From the NCBI GenBank assembly GCA_006538405.1, contig BJKQ01000001.1, forward strand, positions 1,922,001 to 1,986,000: a DNA stretch of 64,000 bases. The letters are read 5' to 3'. The first letter of the stretch is position 1. Every line of letters starts with the position of its first letter. The position numbers and the translations under genes were made by a program. Of this stretch, positions 52,733-64,000 are shown piece by piece. This stretch comes from Hansfordia pulvinata. Its lineage: Eukaryota > Ascomycota > Sordariomycetes > Xylariales. A model generated the notes under the pieces. The model did not search any database, had not been told where the DNA came from, and saw only the letters and a program-made list of their open reading frames with translations.

Positions 52733-53399
52733 ATGTCCGGCCTGGGAACGAAGCGCTTAGGCAAGGAGCTCAGCAAGGTAAGCTCTCAATAGCTGCACGC
52801 GCTCTCTATGCTTGTGCCCACCACCGCAGGCAAGAAGTCTGTTCCTGTGCGCACGGCTGACCCGGTCCTCGTGGCCTCGCAGATCTCAAACGGTCTCCCG
52901 CCTGGCATCTCGTTGGTCTCGGCCAATAATCTCGAGGAATGGTTCCTGGACATCCAGGTCCTTGACGAGAACCCCATCTACGCCGGCGAGACGTATCGGC
53001 TCAAGTTCCGGTTCAGTGACAAATACCCCATTGGTGAGTCAACATTGCCTCGCGGCACCAAATCATTGGTTCCCATGCGTTGCGCAAATATTTGGAACGC
53101 GATTTGCTGACCCCGCCCCGTCCCGCTCAGAGGCCCCTGAAGTCACGTTTGTGAAGCTCGCGGACCGCCCCGTACCGATCCATCCTCACATATACTCAAA
53201 CGGAATCATATGCCTGGACCTGCTGGGGACCCAGGGATGGAGCCCGGTGCAGAACGTCGAGAGCGTCTGCATGAGCATTCAGAGCATGCTGACCGGCAAT
53301 ACGAAACGGGAACGACCCGAAGGCGATGAGGCGTTCGTGGCCAGCAACCGCCAGAGGCCCCGAGACATTGACTTCTACTACCACGATAACACAGTATGA
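52733..53399 (+). CDS. Ubiquitin-conjugating enzyme E2, UBE2W-like
   Basis: E2 enzyme of about 154 residues consisting only of the UBC fold. ATG at 52733 opens exon 1 (52733-52777, MSGLGTKRLGKELSK). Introns are 52778-52882 (GTAAGC, CTGACC branch, CGCAG) and 53034-53130 (GTGAGT...CTCAG). Exon 3 ends with TGA at 53397-53399. The first acceptor is chosen because it joins LSK to ISNGLPPGISL in frame, as the family requires. An earlier CAG gives the wrong phase. The active-site Cys is C93 in HPHIYSNGIICLDLL, and the C-terminus YYHDNT resembles the WYHDD end of UBE2W, an E2 that ubiquitinates protein N-termini. Assignment to the W class rests on these two motifs. Other small E2 classes are less likely. 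Confidence 0.9.
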
Positions 53400-54503
53400 A
53401 AGGCGGCATGCGCTTCGAAGGCTTCAGTGACGAGTCGAGAACTGGGGAGGCGATGGTTGATCCAATTTCAAAGACGTCAGGCCAACCTGGCGAATTCATC
53501 ACTTCTTTCATACAGGGGCTACTTGAGAAGACTGGGCTTTGGGGGACACCGCAAGGCCTGGTCTCACCTGGCATGGCATGGAAGATGTTCCGCGATCCCT
53601 ATAGCATGTGTTGCCGGGTCATCCACGCGCGAAGCATGCCGCGATGACGGTGCGGTCGGAAAGAAGCCTGCCAGGCCACCCGGCACTGTGGTGTTGCGCA
53701 CTGCGGTGTTGCGCGGGCAATGCACTCGCCTCCGCGGGTTGGGAAATGTGGCAGCGACACGTCTCTTTTATCTGGAGAAGGCTGTTTTCATATACATTTT
53801 TGTGCTCAGCTGGCCGAGAAAGCCACAGTCGACTACACATAGACCAAGCAGGCCAGAATGAGCGGTCGTGACAACATCATTTCATTGATTATCCTTGCGT
53901 GCATTCTTTTGCCTTGTGAGGTGAGTGGCAACGAGTGATGGATTCGTGGAGCAGAATCAGCGAGAGCCATAAAAGTAGGATGCGAAGATACGAGTAATAA
54001 GTTAGGCAGAAAGTGATGTGTGAATGCAACGCATGAACATTGCGAGTACTGCTTATCGCGTCGTGTGACGTCGCAGCGGGTAGATAAAGCTATCCCCCAC
54101 CTGTGCTAATGAATGGTGAGCGACCTTTGGGGCTGGTTCTGGGCATTCTGGAAGGCTGGAAGCTCTGGCACATGGGCACGAGTCCAGGGCGGCGTCCTGG
54201 GGCGCAGTGGAGCCCACTCGCCCCGGACAGCCCATGTGCACTCGTGGCCCTGCACTCCACCGCGCTCGAGACCCGTCGACGGGCTTCGACCGTGCCTTGA
54301 CCGTGTCGGCGGTGACCTCACCGTTCTCACCCAGCCGAGCCCCATTCCCCGCGCCCTTGCCCCCGAGTCGGTCCTTCGCCGTCCATACTCACCACTCCCT
54401 CGGCAACTCGCGATACGCGACTCAACCCCGCTCGACCCAGAGCCTCGTAACTTATTTCAGCGCCCCCGGACCCCCCGCCAGCGCACCCCATGAAGAGCTG
54501 ACA
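53400..54503. other. Spacer between the E2 gene and VPS33
   Basis: Holds the 3' region of the E2 gene and the C-rich leader of VPS33 (about 54300-54490). No other gene was supported. Confidence 0.55.
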
Positions 54504-56780
54504 ATGGCTCCTCACGTGGGGTTCGACATGGACCAGATCCGGGACAAGTCTCGCAAGGACCTTCTATACCTGCTCGAGGGCGTACGTCTGCCTCTGTCTC
54601 CCCGTCCGTTTGAACCCTGACGCCGACATCTCCTCGCTTGTGCTGCAGGTGCGCGGAAAGAAGAACCTCATCATCGAACGGGGCCTCGGCGGCCCCATTG
54701 GGACCATTGTCAAGGTCTCGACCCTACAAGACTATGGTGTCGACAAGTTCTTCTTCCTCGAGAACGACAATGCGGACACTAGCCAGCACAACGTCATCTT
54801 CATGGCTCGCGGCGAATGCGCCCGCCACGCGCAAGCGATAGCAGGTCCGTCTTCCTGGACCCTCCCCGCCCCCCGACCCCCGCTGCCTCGACAGTCGGCC
54901 ACGCCCAGCAGACGAAGCACGCGACGAGCCTCCCGGGTGTCAAAGTCTGCTTAGCGATGAGATCCCCCCATACTGATCCTTCGGACAGATCAGATCAAGC
55001 GATTGCAACGCGAGAGCCAAACGGGTCATGAATTCCACATCTTCTGGGTACCTCGTCGCACCCTGGTGTCCGATAAACTGCTGGAGGAAGCCGGTGTCCT
55101 GGGCGATGTCAATATTGCCGAGCTCCCTCTCTACTTTTTCCCTCTCGAACGCGACGTCCTATCCCTCGAACTCGACGACTCCTTTCGCGACCTCTACCTC
55201 AACAAGGATACGACCCCGTCCTTCTTGATGGCCAAGGCCCTCATGGGGCTGCAGTCGAAGCACGGCCTCTTCCCGCGCATCACCGGAAAGGGCGACAATG
55301 CAAAACGCGTCGAGGAGCTGCTCTCCCGCATGCGCCAGGAAGCGCTGGCCGGCGAAGAAGCAGGCGACAACATCAAGTCTGGCTTGACACCAAGCAACAC
55401 CGTCGAAAGTGTCATCGTCATTGATCGCGAGGTCGACCTTGTGACGCCGTTGCTCACGCAGCTGACGTATGAGGGGCTGATTGACGAGATATGGGCCATC
55501 CAGAACAACCAGACCGACGTCGACTCCACGATAGTAGGGGCCGGTCCAGCCCAACCCTCACAGACCGCGTCGAACGCTGCCGCACCGAGCACGTCCTCCA
55601 GAAAGCGCAAAATCCAGCTCGACTCCTCCGACAAGCTCTACGATGGTCTCCGTGATACAAATTTTGCCATTGTCGGCACTTTGCTCAACAAAGTAGCCCG
55701 CCGGCTGCGAGACGACTACGAGAGCCGCCATGACTCGAGAACGACAGCTGAGCTGAAGGACTTTGTCCAAAGACTGCCAGGCTACCAGGCCGAGCAACAG
55801 AGCCTGAAAATCCACACCGGCTTGGCCGAGGAAATCATGAAGCACACGCGATCCGACCACTTCAGCCGTTTGCTCGAGGTGCAGCAGAACCTCGCCGCCG
55901 GGTTTGACTCTGCCTCGCAGCTCGACTCCATTGAGGAACTCATTGCGAGAGACTTGCCGCTCCGCGACGTTCTCCGAGTCTTGTGCCTGAACTCGTGTCT
56001 TTCCGGGGGGTGCGGTCCAAGGATTTTGACCAGTACAAGCGGCTAGTGCTGGAGGGTTATGGCTACCAGCATTTGCTGACCCTGAATAATCTGGAGAAGC
56101 TTCAACTTTTCCTGTCGCGGTCATCGCCCATGGCTAATATGATACCGCTGGCAACCCAGGCGAACGCGACAGGAACCAAAACGAATTACACCTATCTGCG
56201 CAAGCAGCTGCGCCTGATTGTGGACGAGGTCAACGAACACGACCCCAACGACATTGCGTACGTGTACAGCGGATACGCCCCGTTGTCTATACGGCTGGTG
56301 CAATGTGTGCTGCAGAAACAGTACCTGCTTTCCATTACGCGGGGCAGCGGGACGACCGGCGCAGGCCCAGGTGCGGGAAGTGGCGCTGCCGGGTGGCGAG
56401 GTTTTGACGAGGCCGTCAAGCATGTGCGGGGCCAGGCCTTCGACGAGCTGCAGAAGGGCGAGGACAAGGCGGTCAAGGCACGGGCGCTCCTGTCGGGCAA
56501 CGGAGACAAGAAGACAGTGTTTGTGGTGTTTGTGGGCGGCATCACGTTTACGGAGATTGCAGCGCTGCGATTCATCGCCAAGCAGGAAGAAGGTACGTGT
56601 GTCCAGGAGTCGCCTCTATGAAGCGTGCCAGACTGACTTTTTTCTTCTTCCACAGGCCGGAGGAATATCGTGATCTGCACGACATCGATCATCAGCGGAA
56701 ACAAAATGATGGACGCGGCTATTGAGAAGGAGTCGTTCGCTAGGGACAGCACTGGAGCAGCAGCTACGACGGCATCGTGA
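54504..56780 (+). CDS. Vacuolar sorting protein Vps33 (Sec1/Munc18 family), one frame break
   Basis: SM-family subunit of the HOPS and CORVET tethering complexes, chaperoning SNARE assembly at vacuole and endosome. ATG at 54504. Introns are 54582-54648, 54845-54988 and 56593-56655, and TGA is at 56778-56780, for about 667 residues (yeast Vps33 is 691). Typical stretches are IRDKSRKDLLYLLEG, DYGVDKFFFLE, SVIVIDREVDLVTPLLTQLTYEGLIDE (the SM signature) and the C-terminal VFVVFVGGITFTEIAALRF. The frame breaks once at a run of six G, 56005-56010: a seventh G joins LNSCLSGG to VRSKDFDQYKRLVLEGYGYQH in frame. No splice sites explain it. Confidence 0.95.
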
Positions 56781-58472
56781 GCTGCTGGCAGGGTTCGGTT
56801 CTCGGGCTCATTTGAACGGTTCGGCCCATGGCCGCAGGAGTGGTCTGTCATCGGCGACGCCGGTTCGTCGTGGCCGTCGAGGCCCGTCGGGAACCTGAGA
56901 GCGATATCGCGATATACATATGCCGTTAGCAAATTGATGTAAGCTGCAAGCGTTCTTTTCGGCGATTAATTGCCTGCAATCGTTCGGCAGAGCGCGGAGC
57001 GACTGGCTGCTTTGAGTACCTAACCTTAGGTGATGGCTGCGTTGAAGAGCATGTTCACGGACATCCACGAGTGTGACAGTGGGGTCCCGGTACACACAGT
57101 GGTCCACCAGGTAATAGTGTGCATGTAGGAGGTGGACTGGTGGTTGACTGCATCATGTGTGTATGGAGAGATCACATCCATGGAAGAGGCTGATGAATCA
57201 GGCCGGTTGATGCTGGGCCCAATCGAATCGAGGATCACGTGCGTCGCTGTTGTCACGCGCACCTGTTGGTGCAGGCATTTAGGTACAGAGTACCTGCGTA
57301 TTGTGTCTGGGCGCCGGCCCCGCGGGAAAGCCACGGGCGTTACGCGTAGACCCGATCACCTGCACCCCCGTGCACTCGGCTGCTGGGAGGGAGTAAGAGT
57401 ACCTATACGTAGGTACCTAACCTATCTTCACTGGAGCACCATCGCAGCCTGGACCTGGAGGCATTGGGTCGCGCCGACGGCGTGGTCCCCACTGCCCGGA
57501 CTCGCAGCGCCGTTCCCTCTGCGAACAAGCGAATCCCCGTCCACGGGTCTCTCGTTGCGCCGCACCACGCTGCGCTGACAAGCTGCTCTCTGCTCGCTGC
57601 CAGACCTCTGTCGATTGATACCTGGTACAATTGCTTTACCTGCCTGGCCTACCCCAATCCCAACGCCGTTGTCGTCTGCCAGCGGGGGCGTCAAGCCGCT
57701 CGTCAAGCCACTCTGTCCAGCACTGCATCCGCACCTGACTTTCAGGCCATCCGGGCTCGTCTCGTCCATCCCGGCTCCCATCTCCTTTGCGACAGGCTTT
57801 TTCACGGATGGGTGCATGACCAATTGATGCATCTTGGATCCCTGTCGCCCTCCCTCTTCTTCCCTGCACCGCCAGACGGCCGCTTCGGTTCAAACCGCCC
57901 GTCGTACGACTACGAGACGGGCGACGCCACCAACAGAGTCGACTGCCTGTCTTTTATGAGGCGATATCGCCTCCACAACCACCGACAGAAAGGTTCCCGC
58001 TCTTCTTGACGAGCAAGACGGACCGGAATCGAACAGCCAGCACCACTGGTACATTTCGCTACTGCAGCAGCAGTCAGCTCGAGCGTGGGCGGCCAGGGGA
58101 TGCCCTGGCGCCACTCTACAGTCTTGTACGTGCCGAGTGCCTTTTTTCGACTACCGCCTTCGAGTATGGAGCCTCAAGTCAAGCCTTTGATTATCTTACG
58201 GCCACTTTGTGACTCAACCACATTAGACCCTGTCTGATAGATCATCGTTCCTTCGAGCGGCAGCTGACCGAGTCCTAGCAACCCATTTGGTTGCCATTCC
58301 CGGTGATAACCCCATCCGCATTTGCCATGCGTCGGGTCAAGCAGCGGTCCTGCTAGCCGAACACAAATAGATCACCAAACGCACCCACAGCCTGCCTTCC
58401 ATTGTCAAAATCACGCCCGGTGACCGAGGATAGGGCCCTTACCTGGCCCTCGCCCGTCTGTACCCGGCATTG
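56781..58472. promoter_or_regulatory. Upstream region of the LSD1-like gene
   Basis: Contains the 3' region of VPS33 and the promoter of the next gene. It has two exact copies of the palindrome GCGATATCGC (56901-56910 and 57961-57970, the second inside a 16-bp perfect palindrome at 57958-57973) and TACCTACC-type motifs at 57280-57420. No other gene was supported. Confidence 0.5.
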
Positions 58473-61400
58473 ATGGAGGCTGTCTCTGCGCACTCCTCGG
58501 TCGGTGCCGTCCCGGCCAACCCGGACCCGGAGACGGTGCCCCTGCCGGGGCCAGTCTCGGAAGTGCAGAAACCAGCCCCTCCTCCAATGCCAACAGCATC
58601 TATTGTCGCGACAGATTCCCTTCCTGCGCAAGAACTATCTGGCGACAACAAAGGTCGCCAGATCCCCGCCTCGTGCCATTCGACGGCTTCTCTTCCATCG
58701 CCCCTACTATCCAATGGCGCCACCCCTGATGTAACCGTCAAATCCGAACACCAGACAGTTCCAGACACATCAAGGCGGAAACCCTCGTAAGTCCATCCCT
58801 GGGCTGGCTCGGCCGCTAGGTAGAAGGATAAGGCCAGCATCTGCTTTTGACAATGGTCCGAATAGCATGCAACCTTTTCTCACACCCTTGAGCAGGCCTC
58901 CTTTGCAACCTCGAACTAGAGCTCCGCGCCTCCAGGAGATTAAGGACTCTGACTCCCCGCTTTCCAACCTGTCAGAACAGTCGAATCTGGCCTCGCCTCC
59001 GACTTTGTCAATGCCCTCTAGCAAAGCTACGACGCCGATCGACTTGGACATCAGCAAAGAGCAAGCCTCGCAGAAATTAGCGGCATTTTCCCTGTCTACG
59101 CCTGTGGTCGGTATCTCACTGGCCATCGATGGTCCCACCCCGATCGGCAAAGCTGCCACGGTCTCGCCTAGCCTCCCGCCGCCCCAGAAAGGGAGACGCG
59201 TCTTCAATGTTCGTCCAAGGGAATCTATCCCAACAGAGATCAAGGCTCGAGAGTATGCCCATGAAGGAATCGAGGCCGCCGAGGGCTCTAGGTTAAATCC
59301 GTATGCCCTCCATAATGACGAATACCTGATGCTGCGAAAGCACATCGGACACGCCCAGGTCACGACCTATCTCAACATTCGCAACGGGATTTTGCGCTTG
59401 TGGCTGAATAACCCGCGCATGGGAGTCACTCGCGAGGAGGCCGTTGGTTGTGCCAAAGACGCGAGATGGTTCGACCTTGCCAATGTCTGCTACGATTGGC
59501 TGCTTCGTCGTGGATACATCAACTTCGGTTGTGCTGACGTGCCGTTGACCAAAAGGCGCACCTCCAAAGCCAAATCCTTGAAGAAAGCAAGAACCATTGT
59601 TGTCATTGGGGCGGGGATGGCGGGCCTGGGGTGCGCCCGACAGCTCGACAGCCTCTTCAAGCAGTATGGCAAGGAGTTCCAAGACAATGGCGAAGAACCC
59701 CCGTGTGCTGGTCGTGGAAGGGCGCAATCGATTAGGTGGTCGAGTCTACTCCAGAGAGCTTGATACTGGTTTGGCTGAACGTCTGCCGGCATTCAGAGGC
59801 GGCCGGCATAGTGCCGAGTGTGGCGGCATGATCATTACCGGCTTCGAGCGAGGCAACCCACTCAACGTCCTGGTGAGAGGGCAAATGGGTCTGCCTTACT
59901 ATGCCTTGAGGCCTGAAACGACCCTATTCGACTCCAACGGTGAGCCCGTCGACGATGCACGGGATCGTCTCGTTGAGAAGCTCTACAACGACTGCCTTGA
60001 GCGTGTGAGCGAATTCACGCAAAAGATGCCACCCCGAAACTTATCGTTGGCAACCGAGATTTGATGAACGAGGGCAAGGACAGCCTCTCGGAAGTACAGA
60101 AGACCATCGCCGACAGCGAAGAGGATACAACAGTGCTGCTCAAGTCGAACCCAGCTCCTGCGCAGAGCCTGGGAGCTCGGGTCAGCAGTGTACCAATATC
60201 TACTGATCGTGCGACTGGTCGTACGGTTGTTGAAACTGGCATATCGGCCGGTCACAAGGCAGCGCAAAAAGTTAGGTCCATGGGCTGGGCTCTCAGAGAG
60301 GGAGTTGACGAAGAACATGACCTTTCGTTGGATTCCGCGGCGCAAGTCCCAAACGCAACACTGGGCACGGTCATGGACGAGGCCATCACTCAGTACAAAG
60401 GCATTGTTGACTTGACTGCCCAAGACTTCCGGCTTATCAACTGGCACGTTGCGAATCTCGAATACAGCAACGCGACCAATTACAACAACCTGAGTCTGCG
60501 CACGTGGGATCTCGACGCGGGAAATGAGTGGGAGGGGAAACACACAATGGTTGTGGGCGGCTACCAGAATGTTCCGTGGGGGCTGGGAAACGCCCCTTCT
60601 CGACTCGATATTCGCAAGAACAACGCCGTCACGAAGATATCTTACAGTACCAGCGAATCTGGTTCTGCCCAAATCGAGTGCGATAGCGGTGCTGTCATAG
60701 ACGCAGACTGTGTGGTCTCGACGATACCTCTCGGCGTGTTGAAAACCAATAACATCGAATTCAGCCCGGCCCTCCCCCAGGACAAAACTGACGCCATTCA
60801 GCGGATGGGTTTTGGTATCCTCAATAAGATCATACTGGTCTACGAGAAGCCTTTCTGGGACACGAACCGGGATATTTTCGGAGTGCTTCGCGATCCTGTC
60901 TCGCGTCAAAGTCTGAAGCAGACAGAATATGCCTCGCAGCGGGGGCGTTGCTTTCAATGGTTCGACGTCAGCAACACCAGCGGTCTTCCCGTTCTCCTCG
61001 GTCTAATGGCCGGGATGCGGGCTTCGACACCGAGAACATGAAGAACGACGAGCTCGTCAACGAGGCAACACAAGTCCTCCGGAACATTTTCGGGGCCAAT
61101 GTTCCTCGCCCCGTGCAGTCGGTCATCACACGCTGGGGATCGGACAAGTTCGCTCGAGGCTCGTACTCATCCTCAGGTCCATCCATGCAGCTGGATGACT
61201 ATCGCGTCATGGCAAAGCCCGTTGGAAACTTGTATTTCGCTGGCGAACACACCATCGAAACTCACCCAGCGACAGTACATGGCGCCTACCTTTCCGGCCT
61301 CCGGGCTGCTTCGGAGGTACTTGAATCCCTGCTGGGGCCCATTGACATACCCATGCCACTGATTGCACCCAAAGATCCCTTAACAGCATCTGCCTCTGTT

Positions 61401-61973
61401 GGCGACGGGCCCGACGCTAAGCGGAGAAGAACGGACCAGATCAGCCCGCCATCGCCGAGAGCCAGCAGGCAAGCCCAGATAGATGCCTATGAAGTAGCGG
61501 CATATAATCACGTCGTATCGCAGATCGGTGAGCGCCCGTGGCCGCCGGCTAAACCCGCCATAAACGCGTACCTGTTGTTCAGCAAGGCGACGTTTGATAC
61601 AGCGAGGAGGCGTTGTGCGGAGGCGGGCGAGAGGGGGAGCGTTCGGAGGAAGCGTGGGGCGCGAGGTCGGGGCGGCGGCGACGGCCCTACCCCCAACGAG
61701 GTGCGCGTTATGACGAGCAAGATGTGGAAGGAGGCTCCGCCTGAAGAGCGGCGGCCGTTCGAGGAGCAGGCTGCGACAGCCCGAGCTGCGCATGCTGATG
61801 CCATGCGCCTGTGGGAAGAGCGCGGCCGCGACTGGGATCGCAGGTACGTCGACGTCCGTACCCCTTGGGAGGTAGAGCACCCGTTTGTGCTCGAGGGCGG
61901 CGGCGCCGAAGACGGAGGTTGGCAAGTGGATGGCGACGTCGGGAGAGAACAGCGCAGGAGGGGCGGCGGGTGA
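58473..61973 (+). CDS. LSD1-family histone demethylase (SWIRM, amine oxidase, HMG box), three frame breaks
   Basis: FAD-dependent amine oxidase of the KDM1/LSD1 group, a nuclear chromatin enzyme. ATG at 58473. An intron starts at 58787 (GTAAGT) and ends at 58865 or 58895, both in frame. TGA is at 61971-61973, giving about 1140 residues. In order: a disordered N-terminus; SWIRM (NPYALHNDEYLML...RRGYINFG); FAD-binding IVVIGAGMAGLGCARQL; GRNRLGGRVYS and AECGGMIITG; an insert rich in polar residues; the catalytic half with the conserved lysine in LNKIILVYEKPFW; the FAD-closing block YFAGEHTIETHPATVHGAY; and a C-terminal HMG-box-like domain (AINAYLLFSK...MWKEAPPEERRPFEEQA). The frame breaks at 59698-59702 (one C too many, or two missing), 60021-60035 (one base missing) and 61012-61014 (one G missing). 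Without them the catalytic domain is intact. Confidence 0.92.
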
Positions 61974-62687
61974 GCCCAGCCTGTCATGTCCCACAGTCGC
62001 ATCCTCGTTCCACATGTGTCGTTGAGTTGGCCAGCAGCAACAGGTCCAAGGCCTTTGCGCCTATGGGGAAACGGGACGGGCCTATGGCAAGATGTCACTG
62101 GGTTCTGCCCGGTTGCAACCCTGGACCACACCGCGATGATACGTGTCTGTCACGCTATAGTATATACTGTATTCTGATTCAAGTTGCGGGTCTCCCCTGC
62201 CATGATCGTGCGCCTAGCTTTGCACTGCCTGCGCTGTGCGCGAACTTCCATGGTTGTAACTATGGTACCTAAACGCCATGGTCATTCACCATGCAGTCAG
62301 TTCGGCCTTACAGTATTGTCTGTGCTCTGCTGAATACAATAACTTCAGCGCGCTAGATGAAGCTGGGATCTTACGGACCGAGCTGGCGAACCCAGACTAC
62401 TTGGCTGGAGGCGCAAGTCATCACAGTAGAGGGAGTGAGCAGTGCATGAGGATTGTGATCGTGGCGTCATATTCGTGAGTCTAGATAGCGTGTGATATGT
62501 ACAATATATGTTCTAAGTTCGAAAGAGGCGCATCGCAGATGGCTATATGCAGGGTCTGTTTGTTCGAAGAAATGCAGGTATGCACCGGGAATAATGGGAA
62601 GAGCAGATATGAGAACCGCAGTCGAAAGAGGGAGAAGACATCAAGAGGCCTATCCTCCCGGTCTGTGGTCCGCTAGGTACTCGCCGT
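61974..62687. other. Convergent 3' spacer
   Basis: Lies between the LSD1-like gene and the membrane-protein gene, which end towards each other. No gene was seen. Confidence 0.55.
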
Positions 62688-63991
62688 TTAAACAGGGGCG
62701 TGGCCGGAGTAGTTGTAGCCCGTGTGGGGAGGGGAGTAGCTTTGGGGGACGGGGGAGGGGCTCCTGCGGAACTCCTCGTACCCCGTGTTCGCGGCCATGA
62801 GATACTCGTTGTCGCTTTCGGTGGTGGCGCCCCTGCTGCGGCCCTGCTGCTGCTGCTGCCACGCCCGCGGCTGCTGCTGTTGTCCCTGGGGCCAGTACTT
62901 GGGCTTGACGAGGCAGAACTTGGTAGCGTGCAGCAGCTCCGAGGGGTCGAGCAGGAGCAGGAAGGCGCGCAGGCCGAGGAAGCCGCCCTGGTAGGTGGTC
63001 CCGGTGACGGGGATCTTGCTGGCGCCGGCGCCGGCGCTGCTCTCGTCGAGCTGCTGGGTCAGGGGCATGTGCATGGCGGTGTTCTCGAGGCGGTACTCGG
63101 TGGGGGAGTAGGCGTAGTGGAAGAAGACGGAGAAGATGACGGCGACGAGGGACTCGATGAAGGTGGGGATGCCGAGGAAGACGTCGGCCCAGCTGAGGTA
63201 GGTGGTGGGGACGAGCGGGGTGGGCTTAACGGTGCGCAGAATGGCGTAGATGATGCTGATGAGGAAGGTGATGCCGACGATAAGCTTGAAGGCCAGCAGC
63301 TTCTTGAGGGGTCGGTGGTTGGCAATGTCCTTCTTGAGGACGCCGTATATGCTGATGATGGAGCCGACGGCGATGGTGAGGCAGACGTTGTGGAAGATCT
63401 CGAGCCAGAGGTGGGCGAAGGCGGGAGGCTGCTGACGTAGCAGTAGACGGCGGCGTGCTCGGCGATGTCGGTCAGGACGGCGACGGCGAGGGCGACGTAG
63501 ACGTAGATCATGGTGGAGCGAAGGACGCGGCGTTGCCACTGGTTGCCGTCGGGGCGCTTCTTGGTCGGGTCGGCGGGCTTCTTGGACCGGCGGCCGGTGA
63601 TGCGCTCGCCGAAGGAGGGGACCTGGACGCGGGAGAAGAAGTCGGCGCGGGCCTCGTCGGAGGGCGCGACCCAGTGGAACATGAGCAGAAGGAAGTTGGC
63701 GAGGGCGACGGCCTGGGCGACGTCGAGCCAGGGGTCGACGTAGATGTGGGCATTGGGCCAGGTGATCATGGCCCAGTTGCCGATGGCGAGGATGGGCAGG
63801 TAGCCGCAGATGCGCATGATGTTGAGCTGCTCGTTGGGGCGGCTCAGGTGGGTGGCGTGGCGGAACATGAGGAGGGCCATGCTGAGGGTGACGAAGACGG
63901 CGCAGCCGGCGCTGATGTAGGAGCTCCAGTCGTGGAAGGACATGCCGAGGGCGAGCGTGGCGGTGGCCGTCTCCTCGAGGGGGCGGGGCAT
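62688..63991 (-). CDS. Ost-alpha / TMEM184-type (DUF300) membrane protein, one frame break
   Basis: Seven-helix membrane protein of the organic solute transporter alpha group. First visible ATG is at 63991, 9 bases from the window edge, so an upstream start is possible. An alternative is ATG 63943 (MSFHDWSSYISAG). Hydrophobic helices include ISAGCAVFVTLSMALLMF, ICGYLPILAIGNWAMI, VALANFLLLMF, IYVYVALAVAVLTDIAEHAA, a long pair around LTIAVGSIISIYGVL, FKLIVGITFLISIIYAIL and TFIESLVAVIFSVFF. The conserved QQPPAFAHLWL motif lies between helices. A Gln-rich cytosolic tail ends at TAA 62688-62690, for about 434 residues. The frame breaks once at about 63430-63442, just before QQPPAFAH: one missing base fits and no intron does. 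Substrate and role in fungi are not known from the sequence. Confidence 0.88.
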
Positions 63992-64000
63992 CTCGCAGAC

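Overview
The window is nuclear DNA of a filamentous ascomycete, most likely a Sordariomycete. The evidence is short introns (about 45-270 nt) with GTANGT/GTGAGT donors, CTGAC/CTAAC branch sites and CAG ends, GC-rich codon use, strong repeat-induced point mutation (RIP) in one block, and proteins of fungal type (Stt4, Vps33, Hts1, Pre7, an LSD1 homologue with an HMG box). I cannot name the species.

Layout. Bases 1 to about 8045 are an AT-rich, gene-free block with almost no CpA/TpG: RIP-saturated transposon remains. They include a Ty3/gypsy pol (reverse transcriptase, RNase H, integrase in order on the + strand), a separate protease-like remnant of a second element, and two tandem arrays with the same period of about 67 bp. 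A sharp switch to normal GC-rich DNA follows. Bases 8046-13950 hold no protein gene I can defend, but do hold an intron-bearing tRNA-Leu(CAG). Housekeeping genes follow: PRE7 (-) and STT4 (+), divergent; a large MYND-finger protein (-); Elongin A (-) and histidyl-tRNA synthetase (+), divergent. Then come about 9 kb of gene-free, microsatellite-rich DNA; an unrecognised Ser/Pro-rich protein (+); a CaMK-type kinase (-); a UBE2W-like E2 (+); VPS33 (+); a SWIRM/amine-oxidase/HMG protein of the LSD1 family (+); and an Ost-alpha/TMEM184-type membrane protein (-) that reaches the right edge.

The genes do not form a cluster or pathway. They are independent functions: proteasome core, PI4P synthesis, transcription elongation/ubiquitination, tRNA charging, calcium signalling, ubiquitin conjugation, vacuolar fusion and histone demethylation.

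The strongest unexpected signal is technical. Seven of the ten protein genes carry, in total, nine single-base reading-frame breaks with no intron to explain them, mostly in short homopolymers. Eight fit one missing base and one fits one extra base. As most of these genes are conserved and several essential, I read this as systematic indel error in the assembly rather than pseudogenisation. I did not find a credible new biological system. The more interesting biological points are the saturated RIP block with its residual sequence context, the paired 67-bp arrays, the probable dual-targeted HisRS, and an intergenic-only GTACGAGTAC-type motif family.
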